Shown: positions 1 to 12,400 of the stretch, one piece after another | How positions within the stretch are numbered: the stretch's first letter is position 1 | Layout of the letters: each line of letters begins with the position of its first letter | Assembly (NCBI GenBank): GCA_963942565.1 | Contig: OZ012686.1 | Location: 34,377,699-34,441,698 of the forward strand | Direction of reading: 5' to 3' | DNA: 64,000 bases | Source of the DNA: Maea johnstoni | Lineage: Eukaryota; Annelida; Polychaeta; Spionida; Magelonidae | Program-made: the position numbers and the translations under genes | Notes under the pieces: generated by a model | Seen by the model: only the letters and a program-made list of their open reading frames with translations | What the model was told of the DNA's origin: nothing | The model's database searches: none

Positions 1-357
1 ACACAATCACTAACCACAGTTAATTCATGATGTCCTGATCTAGAGAAGTTATCATTTTAGCCTAAAAAAGAGATATTTCCGGTAATGTTTTAAAAACACC
101 TTTCTTCAGAGAACAGGCAAATCAAGTTTTCATTGCATTTCTACCAATTCTTGTACAAAATCAACAAATATTAAATGGTGAATGCACAATGAAGCCATTA
201 TTTTCCAAATACACATGTTTGATTTAAACCATGTTTGACACTATCTCAAATGGTCTTTCTTTTCCTGTGGTAGGGCTCAGGGATAGGTTCCTCAGTATTG
301 CACATACTGTGTATTCTCTATGTACCGATGCTAATGCTTATACTATGTTAGACTTAC
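1..357. other. CEBPZ intron, part
   Basis: This lies downstream of the last visible CEBPZ exon and is AT-rich. I see no exon, repeat end or RNA gene in it; the next exon of the gene must lie beyond the left edge. Confidence 0.6.
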
Positions 358-486
358 CCAACCTTGTAAGGAAATGGGCCGCTAAGGAGGCAGTCTTATA
401 GTGTGGATCTCCTAACTTATTGATGAGCATAATAAGTAGCTGTTTCTCCTCCTCTGGCTTTGCCACCAGCATCTCTAGTGTGGTAC
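358..486 (-). CDS. CEBPZ: CEBPZ exon 10 (last in window)
   Basis: The exon begins after acceptor TTTTCAG and ends at donor GTAAGT (352-357). Two leading bases complete a Gly codon, 42 codons follow and one base is left over. The peptide contains LVAKPEEEKQLL and INKLGDP, matching human CEBPZ NKPEEEKALL and NKLGDP without gaps. This is helical-repeat sequence at the start of the conserved Noc1 region. The gene continues to the left of the window. Confidence 0.95.
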
Positions 487-3400
487 CTGAAAATGAATTC
501 AATTTGCTATCAAATTTGAAGCATAATGTTAAAGATGATTTAATACATTTACTCCTACTTAATAACTTTTTCCAATTCATGCTTAACAATTGGATCTATG
601 GTACTTGTGATAATTACTTTGGAATGGTTTAAGAATGGTATAAACTATCTGAAGGATTATGTTCAAAACATCATTCCTTTATCAAATATTTTTATAAACC
701 TGCTTCAGCCTGCATGATTTCTTCGAAATTGTCAAGCTTCTTTTGGTCACTGTGAACATTGCTGGTTAAGATATAAGTGACGAATCATTTAATAGGCAAC
801 TTCAAATGAATACCTAGTTGGCATCACAAATAATGTGACATATACAGGTGAACTTGGATATGACAGACTCAATGGGACCAGGAAAATTGGTCCGTCATAT
901 GCAAAATCCGTCGTATACATATGACGAATATTTGATATGCATCGTACTGGGACCAAGCATATCGTCCGTCATATGCAAAAATCCGTCGTACAGTGGTCCG
1001 TCATATCCAAGTTCACCTGTATAAATAAATAAACTCCATTTCTAATGGTGCCTCTTCAAGTGCACACTTCTGTAGCACCAAAGAGTGAAAGAAAATCTAT
1101 CTTTATAAACTTTGATTTGAGATTTTAGCTCTATAGAGCCAAAACTTACCCATAGCTTTCTTCTTAGTGGCATGAAGAGTGTCCTGTGATATGGTCTGGA
1201 AAAAAATATAGCAAAGAATATGAATCCAAAAAATCTAGAAATCAATATTACAAATGAAAAAATAAATTTGAAGTTTAGCCCAATCATATACACAAACACA
1301 AATATTCTAATAACACAAAATTTTGAGCAGCATTTGATCAAAAGTTTTAAATTCTGTTAGATTCCTTTTCATATACTGATAAACTTGACAAACAATGTTT
1401 CAAAATTGCGGTAACAAATATGGATTCCAGATGCAAATAAGTATAATCCATTTGTACCTGAAGCAGCCCAAATAAGCGAAATTTTTTGTTGCGATATCCT
1501 TCTAATAAACGCATTGGTTGGAAAATATCTGAAGGTGAAATATTAATTATGATTAACATTCTAAATCTGTTGTGAGTGTATATGTTTTATTTAAGGTATT
1601 CTCAAAGGTATCAAAGGTCCAAATGACAGTTCGGACTATCAGGCAATGGGCCATGTGGAGCTTTGGGGTATTCTTGGGCTTACCTTGATGCTCTCAAAAC
1701 TGTCAAAGATCTTGACAATTTCAGAAGGAACTCCCAGTAAAGAATGGGTATGAGACATTCATGGATTACCTTTAGCGCCTTGATGAAGCTGAAGTAGCGA
1801 GACTGAGAATGGGTATGAGACATTCATGGCTTACCTCTAGCGCCTTGATGAAGCTGAAGTAGCGAGACTGAGAATGGGTATGAGACATTCATGGCTTACC
1901 TCTAGCGCCTTGATGAAGCTGAAGTAGCGAGACTGAGAATGGGTTTGAGATATTCATGGCTTACCTCTAGCGCCTTGATGAAGTTGAAGTAGCGAGACTG
2001 AGAATGGGTTTGAGATATTCATGGCTTACCTCTAGCGCCTTGATGAAGCTGAAGTAGCGAGACTGAGAATGGGTTTGAGATATTCATGGCTTACCTCTAG
2101 CGCCTTGATGAAGCTGAAGTAGCGAGACTTGAGCTGGTCCTCGTAGTACCACAGCATCAGCTTCTTGTCACGGGCATCCCTGTTCCCACTGGTCAGCTCC
2201 TCAATCTGAGCCAGCGGGTGCTGGTGGAACTTCTTCAGCTTACGCTCGTCCGGCAACAGGTCCGAGAGGAACAGGTCCTTGAGAGTGTCTATAAATGGTG
2301 AAAATGGCATAATACAGTGAGCTTCCTATTAGAGTATCTGAGGAATGATAGTACCAATAGCTTTGCTGCCGAGCTAGGTGCCTAACTAAAAGAAATGATG
2401 AGAAAGTCCTGTGGCGTTTCTTTTATTGATTAATTGACATTACAATTGACATGTTTTTGTCAATCGACCGATTCTTCTCAAATACTCCCCTAATGAAATA
2501 CACAAATACAAGCATTAATGTTTGGAGTAATTGTAAACAGAGCAATAAGGTGGTGTATATGTAGCCACTTATGTACAGTAACCAAATAAAAGAATTTTGG
2601 ACAAATATCTAAGTACTGAAAAAAGAGAAAATGCTGCTCTATCATATCAAAAATTAACCTAGGGAAAATTGTGGTTGCTGGCAGAATTGAGGTCTGAACT
2701 AGGAACTCCTCTTCAAATATATGAATATGCCGTAAATTTCTGAATGATTTCTATGTTATTGTCGTAAGTAAAACAGATCCCGTTTCACAGATCGGTTAGC
2801 ATGATATTGACTACATACCTAATGCCATGAGGTACTCTCGTCTCCCCTTCTTGGAAACCAATGTGATGAGAGTATCTATACTGGCTAACGTATGGACGGG
2901 GTCTTCTTGGATGACCAGGGTAAGGGCGGCCATCTTATCAGCCATTGTTCCCGAGACAAGCACTGTTCTGATCCAAGCAGCGTCCGACTTCTTTTGCGCA
3001 AGCTTTTCTGCAAAAAGAGAATTTTCATGGATTTATAACCCATTTATTCCTCCCATTGAGCACTCAATGCCGGAGATTATTTGGATGATATCTTTAGGAA
3101 GAAATAACCATTTAAAAAAAAATGAACAAGGAATGTTGAATACCTTGCAAACAATGACTGGCCTTCAAACATTGAATACTACTACCAGGCTTTTTACAGA
3201 AGTATCATAATATTCTGAGGTCAATTTTCAAGAGATTCATGAATTATAATAACTCAGGTCCACATACCGTCAAACAATCTAGAGTATATTATGGAAAAAA
3301 AGAAAATGTTTCTGGTACATTTCTGCAAAAACTTTAGTGCCAGATAAATAAATCCAGAAAGAAAATAGTCTAAATATTTCAACAACAGCTTTACTAGTGC

Positions 3401-6400
3401 TGTAAGAATGATGATGGTCTAATCACAGGCAAATGTAACTTTGCGTTTTAATTGGAACAAATGTCACCTTGCAAAGATATATTAGTAATGGCCAAATCTG
3501 ATGGGCAAAGATTTTTAAATATAAAGAAGAAAAATGAACTTTTTTGAGTATGTATAAGATAAAAACATAAGCTAAAACTCACTGCTATTGTATACAGCCA
3601 CGTCATCTTCCAGTAATTTCTGTGCATAATTTCTCAGCTTTTCCTTCAGCACATCTGACACAGGTTCCCAGACAGTTGGCTCATCTGTAACAACCTAATA
3701 AAACAACAAAATAAACAAATAACCAGATGTGAAAGAAAATACATAAAAACCTCCATAAGTGAATAAATCTGTGACTGAGACTCTGAACCTGATGACCATG
3801 CCTCATTTGATCCTCATACATGGAGAATATACAACTATGCCGACAAAGGTAACAAATGAGAAGGTTACCAATTCCACTAGCTGTCATCCAATATAGAGTA
3901 AAACTCTCATTACACAATGATTGAGCAATATAAAACCATATTAGCCCTTATCCCATGGTCTTAGCCAGCAGGGCGTCTGGGTGCCTTTTTGGACACCCAA
4001 GCCCTTAAAAACAACCCCTCAGGACACCCATTTTTTTTAGTGTGGAATTTCTAAATATCTCAATCTCAAGCTTATAATTGAATGTTTTCATCTCCTTATA
4101 ATTCCCATGACATTGTTTAATGATATCATGCCTTATTTTGATGACTTTATACATGTTTATGGTTGAAATAGGAGTATATTGTGATCCCCCTTAAAAATCT
4201 GGACGCCCAAAAATTTTACAACTACCAATTTTAGGCACCCAGTTTCTAAATCCTGGCTAAGAAACTGCCTTATCCTGCTGTGAAACCTATAACCACTGCT
4301 GCACACCACAACAATAGTTGTGGTTAGCAGGATAAGGGTTAGGTACCTTATAGATTGTTCATAAGTAGCTTATTGGACTTTCAAGAAACCAGAGGATTAA
4401 AGACAGAAAAAGGACGATGACACTAATACACTTACAGCCAGATTGTACCACTTGTCTAAAGGCTTGAGCAGAAGGTGTTTTCTGGGTTTATAATCAGCTA
4501 TAAAGTCTGAAATACTTTTCTCCTTGATTTCTTTTGTAGGCGTGGTGCTGGATACTGCATCATCCTGAAGAACAACATGAGAAACACATGATAAGCTTAA
4601 CGGCACGCAGATCTTCAGCTCATTTGTAACAGACTTATAAAACAATAAATGAATGAATAACCAGATGTTGCCTTGATATTCTGGACTTCGATATTCTGAG
4701 CTTCACTTTGAGGTCAAAAGAGAACTACAAGGGATTGTCTTATTGAGTGAGGGGCCAGCAACTGACAGTCTGGCCCCATAACATAGGAAAATAAATAATA
4801 TATAATACATAAATATTTAAGAGTCCAGGAATGATAAAAAATCTAGAGCTACACTACGCTACTTACAACAATGTCTTTAAAATTAAAAATGACTCTCCAA
4901 AATGTTTAAAGGAGATTTGTTAATAATGATTTGATCAACATTATTACTTCAAATAATTCATCATCTTAGTTAGCCTGCATGAATGGATTTATCACTTTGT
5001 TAGGCTGCTTTTGGCCACTGTGGCCATTATGCGTGAACTGAACTTTTATTCATCAATCGATACAACTCTATACAGAATTACCTGTTTGGGGCCTATATTA
5101 CTGAAAACTAATAAATAATTGATCAGATTCAGAATCAACTCAAATGACTTTAATCTTCTAATATGATAAATTTAGAATAATAAGATCTTAGATTTTGTCC
5201 TGGTGACAAGGTCTTTTGATAAAGACTTTTTACCTGCACTTCTTTCAGTGGCTTGTATTATTCTTATCTTTTTTCTTTTTCTTGGTCTTCACTTCTTCAT
5301 CTTCCTTCTCAGCTTCTTCAGCCCAAGGTGCAACAAGGAGTTTCACTTTTTTCTCAGCTTCTTTCCTCCTCCTCTTCCTCATCCCCCTTTCTGTTTAGGA
5401 AGAAGCAAAAAATTGTAAGTAATTTGTATAAAGTAGTACTGAATTTCTTATCACAAGAAAAATTCAACGACTGTTACAGTCGGAATTACATTGTTTTGTA
5501 AAGCAATTGCATTTGGACAATACAATCAAGGTATCAGCCAATCAGAACCATGTACTGGGTTATTTGCTGCAGTCCTACAATATATTGGTGATAACCTCAA
5601 TGCAGGACCTTTTAGAAGTTTTCCAATATCCTTACTTACTTCGTCTGATTGGCCTTAATTCCAAGATCTTTTATATAAAAACTCCACTACTGAATTCAGA
5701 ATCATTTAGGAAGTATTGGAATAAATGAGGGATACCATGATTGCACTTCAGTAGCAGTAGGGATATTCTGGGGCTTTATAGTTGTATGTACTTACTTAAA
5801 ATTTGGTCTGTATTTCCTGATGCCCAATTCTTCCAAAAACCCTAAGAGCTGAAAAATAATTGATAGATGATGAAAAAAGCTGTAAAGTACTTAATGGGTG
5901 GTTTCTATGATTGTTGACAAACCCATCTACAGCATACAAAATTAGAACGAGCACCCATGTCTTGATTCTCATGCTATCCTTTAACAGGAGAATGCACTTG
6001 AGGGTTGGTACTGATGCCAAAAACAAAATATCATGAGCTACTGTAAGAGGTTAAGAACATAATGCTGGTTCTTTTGAAATTAACGAAATTCAGTCAAAAT
6101 TCTTATTCAGATTAGAAGAAATATTATATGTATAATAATAATAAAACAACAGGTCAATACCATTCCAAGGAACAAGGACAAACTTATTTCAAGCCCTCTA
6201 GTCATTTGTGGCTAAAAAAGGACAATAACTCTTTAAGCGCACTTGTCCAAATTCTGTGTAACCAAGGCAGGTAGACACCCAGCTTGACAAGTCTACACAT
6301 ATATCAAGCCCTGCCACCTTAACAAATGAATGATTAATAACCATTGTAAGTCCAAATTGTAATTTTCCCCTAAAATGTTTGATACCAAATAGTAATTCCC

Positions 6401-9400
6401 GTGTAGAACCCACAAAAATGTTTTTCAAAGTTCAATTTCTAAATCATGATTTAAGGCTTTTGAAATTCAACAAGCCACTTCACTTTTTTGCTGAAATGCC
6501 CCTAATGCGGATTATAGGCCAAAATACAGTACCAAGTTGCTCATGTTTGATGATCTTGGGAAATTTTGGACTTCCATGTAGTCATTTCAATTATTTGACA
6601 TTGACATGAAGCTTGAATCCAGCAAGTGCAATATTCTAGTGGCCAACTGACTAACTTTAAGTGAATTTGATAATCTCACATGCATATATGGGTGCATGGT
6701 TGTCCAGGTTACGTTACCAAAAACACATACATGTGTGTGGCATCGGAAAGGAATAAAGTGTGCAGTTAACTCTTGACAAGGTGATCTAGGTTTGTTACAT
6801 GAGAAAGTGTAGATTACTTACTATGTGTAGTTACATAAGTTTAACAATTGAACTTAACACTAGGTAATCCCCTTATATAGCTTATTAAGCTTAACCCATT
6901 AACACTCAGAGCGGCCAAAACAGGCCTGACGATTTTGAAAATATTCAATTTACAAAAGCATTTCTGAAAAAATCAGAAGATCAGAAGCTAAACAACAACT
7001 CTTGTTCAAATATTTGGTGAACTTATGCTTTATTCCATAGTTATTTTCAACGGTATAGGAGTATCAGACAATACTTTCAAGAGTACCTCTGAGTGTAAAT
7101 GGGTTAACAAAATTAAGCATCTATTCTACTCTTCAAATTCCCATGCTTAAAGGGTACATCTAGTCCGGGAGCCGAGGGGTCAAACCCTGCTCTGAGAGTT
7201 AAAGTTTTTTTCTTTGCTGATCTTTGAAGGCTAGGTATTGGTCTAACTTTTTCAGGTGGATGACCGCCGGTCACCCTTGAGCAATTTTTTTTATTAACCC
7301 TTTTGTGTTGAGAGTGTCGCCTCAAAAAATGGCCAAAAATTTGGGGTTGGGAAAACAAAAAGCCAGCTACAGTTCTTGCTCTTGAAGATAATGGATCATG
7401 TGACCACTCAAAATGTTGGCATTAATGTGCTCTATCTGATGATAGATCATTTATGCAGATTAAGTCCATAATGAGCTCACTAGAGGTCAAAAGGTCACCA
7501 AATTTTCCCTTCTTTGAAATCTTGAGATATTGTTTTTGGCCCCCTGCCAAGGCCATGGAGAGGCACTAATGATGCATTTTACACTTCAATTTATACAAAT
7601 AGACATCCTGCTAATATTCTATACCACCCATGTTCAAATATGTTGAAAGCTGACTAAACTATAACAAACGAAAGACAAGTATTGTAAAAAGTATACTAAA
7701 AATAGGTTTTTACCCCTCCAAAAATAAAAACGCTGCCTAGATTTGTTGATTTTGAAGATAATGAATCATATGACCACTTCAAATGTTGGTATTTAGAAGC
7801 TCGCTCTGATGGCAAATCAACTATGCAAATTAGGTTGATAGTAAGGTCACCAGAGGTCAAAAGGTCACCAATTTTTTAATTCTTTGAAATCTTGCTATAT
7901 TGCTTGAAAACATTTTACCCCTTAATTTGTACAAAAAGGCAACCTGATAACATTTAGACCATCCCATGTTCACATATCTCAAAAAATAACCAACCGATAC
8001 CAAACAAAAGAGTGATGTGAAAAATATACTCAAACTGAACTTTATTCCTCAAACAATTAAAATACTTCCGAGAACTCTTGTTACCTAAGATGAGAGATCA
8101 TATGACCACTCAAGATATTATGGACTCAAAAGTTATTTTGATAGTAAGTCAATTATGCAAATTAGGTCCATTATCAGGTCAAGAGAGGTCAAAAGGTCAC
8201 CAGTCTTTGCCTTCTTTGAAAACTTGCAATATTACTTTTAGTTCCCATGGCAGGGCCATGGACAAGCATTATTGATATATTTCATCCCTCATTTCTTTTT
8301 CAAATAGACAACTTGCTAATATTTTATTTCATCCATGTACCCATAGATTGAATGCTAACAAACTTATTACAAAGCGAAGCCAGTTTGGTGCAATACATAA
8401 ACTTAGGAGTAACCGTTAACATATACAAGTTGAAAAATGTGAAATGTGAAAAATGTGTTTTACTTTAATCCATACAATGATAGCAATTGCAGGATTCGTT
8501 GTTCTTGAAGATAACAATCTATTTGACCAGTCAAAGTGTTGGTATTACAGAGCTCCTTTCAATGATAGGTCAACTAACCAAATTCAAGTCAACTATGCAT
8601 TATTTAGAGGTCCAAAGGTCACCAGTTCTTTTACTTTTAAACAGGCACTTATGGTACATTTAAACCCTCATTTTTTACAAATAGACACCCTGCTATGAGT
8701 TACACCACCCAGGACCAATAAAGTGAAATGATTATTATCCTATTTGCAAACGGATTACAAGTTATGTGAAGAAATGCTAAAATATGTTTTTATTAACCAG
8801 AAAAATAATATTATGTAAGTGTAGTGTTCAGTGTAGCAGCTAGAGTGTTTTAATTTGTCAAAAAAAGTTTTCAATCCTCATTGTAAACAATTTTACAGAT
8901 ATATGTAAACATCTGACCATGATCAGGTAGCTTTCTGTACTCATTCCCTTTTTTACATTACACTAACATCAAAAGAGGCCTTTGCCAAATGAAAAATGAA
9001 TAAATAAATGGGCAAAAATGAAAAACCTCAACATTGATATATCTGTGCAGTGTTGCAAAAACTAGACCAGATCAAAAATTGTAGAATTGAACAATGCCGA
9101 AAGCTGGACAAGCCAGTTTCATCTCTACTTATATCCTTCTCTTATACATAAGCCTTTCTCAAAGCCATATGACCTATCACTGACTTTTCCATAGTGACAG
9201 GTTTGATTGAATCATTTTTCTGTTGGATTTTCAACTTCTGTCAGATGTAGAGATCTATTCTGATAACTGAAAAATGAAGATACAAGTATCATAGACTTGT
9301 ATGCAATAAAATAATAATTTTAAGTGATAGCAATGCATAATTGATTGCATGTAGACCTCCCCCAACCACTATTCAATATACATATGTGTACATTTTATAT

Positions 9401-12400
9401 TCATATTGCTGATGCATTGTTCCCACACATTTAACAAAGTAATGTAACTTGGCAGCCTTCATAAAGAGATAATCAAAAGTTGATGGATTGCAGACTGCCA
9501 ATAGAAGTCATAATTGTAAAGCACTGCGTAATCAATTAATTATTTCTGGAATCATCTATCAACAAGTGTAATGGTCTTTACACTATGCACTTCTAATATC
9601 AAGGTGACATAACCAAGCTTCGTTAGTGGAGTCATATTTGCATTAGAGTGTAGTAACTCAATATATTTGAGTTTTAAATAATATGGTGTCTGCTTGAAAA
9701 AATCTAGGGGAAAAAGTCACATTTGCACCAATTTTTGGCTAAGAGGTGTTAGAAAGTAATATTCTAGATTCTGCAGAAAGAGAAAAATTCTGACCTCCTC
9801 ACCTCTTGTTACCTAATTGTTGACATGTGTATGATTCATCTTCTATATAAAGGGGTTCGCAAATATCTATAAAGTTTTTTGTTTGCCTTATCCATATATT
9901 TTTGCAAATATTTATATTGATCCTATCACCACAAAAAAAGTTAATTCATAGAATATGAGTACATCAAATATTGTGAAGACTTCAATAAAAACACTGAATA
10001 CTAAGGTGCTATCTTAAAGGACTGGTTCTTCAAGACAATTAGGCCAAAAAAATGTTATGTTTGTGGTTACATGACCCGCCAAATTAGGGTTGGTCAGTGG
10101 GCTTTTTTTCATTTTTTTTTTGCAGATTGCTAGGTATTTTAATAAGAAGTGCCAATATATAGATATTTAGTTAGGTTGTATTGTGCATGTATGATTATAT
10201 GTATCATTGTTGGGCTGATATGAGTTTATACATAGTCCTTGTAGTACTGTAAGATTTAAAACAAGTCCCTTGTGTACCTGCAGTTCTTTTGTGTACCTGC
10301 ATTAAGACCAAAAAAGCTTTAAAAAGCTTTACGGTAGGGAGTCAAAACAAGGTCGGTGGGATAACCACAAACATAACACTTTTTGGGGGGACTTAGCACA
10401 TTGAAGCAATTGACTTCACCTTTACATGATCCCTGTAAGTTGGACAAACTGTGTCTCAATATATAGGTAAGCCAACGGTCTACAAATAGCAATGTCTCAT
10501 AGCAAATTTCAATATCACATCATTTGTCTTTCGTTTATAACAATTAGGTTATTTTTTAATGTTGTTAATCATGGGTGGAATACAATATTAGCAAGGTGTT
10601 TAAGGGTACAATTTGAAGGAAAATATGTACAATAAGTGCCAAAAACTGGTGACCTTTAGACCTCTAGTGATTTATTATTGACTTAATAATTTGCATAATC
10701 AACCTACAATCAGAAAGAACTTTTCAATACTGACAATTTGAAGTGGTGACATCTTTTGAAACAACAAATATAGAAAGCGCAATAATTATTAGATGAATAA
10801 AACCCGGTTTTACTATATTTTTCACTTACCTTTCGTTTTTTTTATTGCTTGGTCAATATTCAGGATTAGTTAACATGGATGGTAGAAAATGTTAGCAGGT
10901 GGTCTGTTTGTACAAATTGAGGGTAAATGATTAGAAAATTGCCACAGGACTAGAGTAATATTGCAAGATTTCAAAGAAGGCAAAGACTGGTGACCTTTTG
11001 ACCTCTCTTGACCTTATAATGGACCTTATTTGCATAATTGACTTACTATCAAAATGAACTTCGAAGTCCAAACATTTTGAGTGGTCATATGATCTCTTAT
11101 CTTAGGTAACAGGAGTTCTAGGAAGCATTTTGATTATTTGAGGAATAAAGTTCAGTTTGAGTATATTTTTCACATCACTTGTCTTTTGTTCATTATCGGT
11201 TGGTTATTTTTTTTAGATTTGTGAACATGGGATGGTCTAAATGTTATCAGGTTGCCTTTTGTACAAATTAAGGGGTAAAATATATCTAGAGTGCATGCCC
11301 ATGGCCTTGGAAGGGGGGCTAAAAGCAATATAGCAAGATCTCAAAGAATTCAAAAATTGGTGACCTTTTGACCTCTGGTGACCTAACTATCAACCTAATT
11401 TGCATAGTTGATTTGCCGTCAGAGAGAGCCTCAACATTTTAAGTGGTCATTTGATTCATTATCTTCAAAAACAACAAATCTAGGCAGCGCTATAATTTTT
11501 GGAGGAGAAAAAAACCTATTTTAGTATACTTTTTACATTACTTGTCTTTCGTTTGTTATAGTTTAGTCAGCTTTCAACATATTTGAACATGGGTGGTATA
11601 GAATATTAGCAGGATGTCTATTTGTATAAATTGAAGTGTAAAATGCATCATTAGTGCCTCTCCATGGCCTTGGCAGGGGGCCAAAAACAATATCTCAAGA
11701 TTTCAAAAAAGGAAAAATTTGGTGACCTTTTGACCTCTAGTGAGCTCATTATGGACTTAATCTGCATAAATGATCTATCATCAGGTAGAGCTCCTTAATG
11801 CCAACATTTTGAGTGGTCACATGATTCATTATGTTTAAAAGTAAGAACTGTAGCGGGGCTTTTGTTTTCCCCACCTCAAATTTTTGGCCATTTTTTGAGG
11901 TGAAACATTCAACACAAAAGGGTTGATAAAAAAAATTGCTCAAGGGTGACCGGCGGTCATCCACCTGAAAAAGTTAGACCAATACCTAGCCTACAGGAAT
12001 CAGCAAAGAAAAAAACTTTAACTCTCAGTGCAAGGTTCCGCCCAAAAATGGGGTTTGGCTCCCGGACTAATCAGGTTATCCTGGGATATGGAATGAACTT
12101 GCAGTAAAGAAATCAGTTAGGTAATTTATTGCTCGGTTTCAGCTGACCTGCCCATGTAAATTTAGTGTTCCCCCCCACCATCAAGTGCCATATTAGTCTG
12201 AAATAAGATAGTGGAGAGGCACTCCTGGGCCCTGAATGTAAGTAGGTGTGACTCAGTGCCTAGCATCTACCTTTATGTACAGGAGAACCCCAGAGCAGGT
12301 ACCATCAGCTTGATAGCCCACTAAACAAATAGAAGCATATATAGTCACTGTTGTCTGCTCTACTGCTGCATTTCTGATGGAGGGGGATCCAGGGTCTTAG

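Larger units (their letters stand above)
7161..12069. mobile_element. 4.9-kb fold-back (long inverted repeat) DNA element
   Basis: The two ends are perfect inverted 13-mers TAGTCCGGGAGCC (7161) and GGCTCCCGGACTA (ending 12069). Behind them run inverted arms of about 1.6 kb (7161-8790 and about 10500-12069) separated by a loop of about 1.7 kb. Each arm consists of four diverged tandem units of about 350 bp. ATC flanks both tips, or TA if the tips are taken as GTCC; the duplication length is therefore uncertain. No transposase-like reading frame was found, so it is non-autonomous. It fills most of CEBPZ intron 2. Confidence 0.85.

Noticed and set aside
1741-2130. CRISPR-like direct repeats
   Set aside because: Copies are contiguous with no unique spacers; this is a tandem duplication of an exon border in an animal gene.
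5203-5501. Plus-strand open frames around 5200-5500
   Set aside because: They are antisense to the Lys/Glu-rich CEBPZ exon 4 and rich in Phe/Ser/Leu for that reason.
7360-12000. Gene with repeated domains inside the 4.9-kb element
   Set aside because: The roughly 350-bp units have no shared open frame; only non-coding motifs are conserved.
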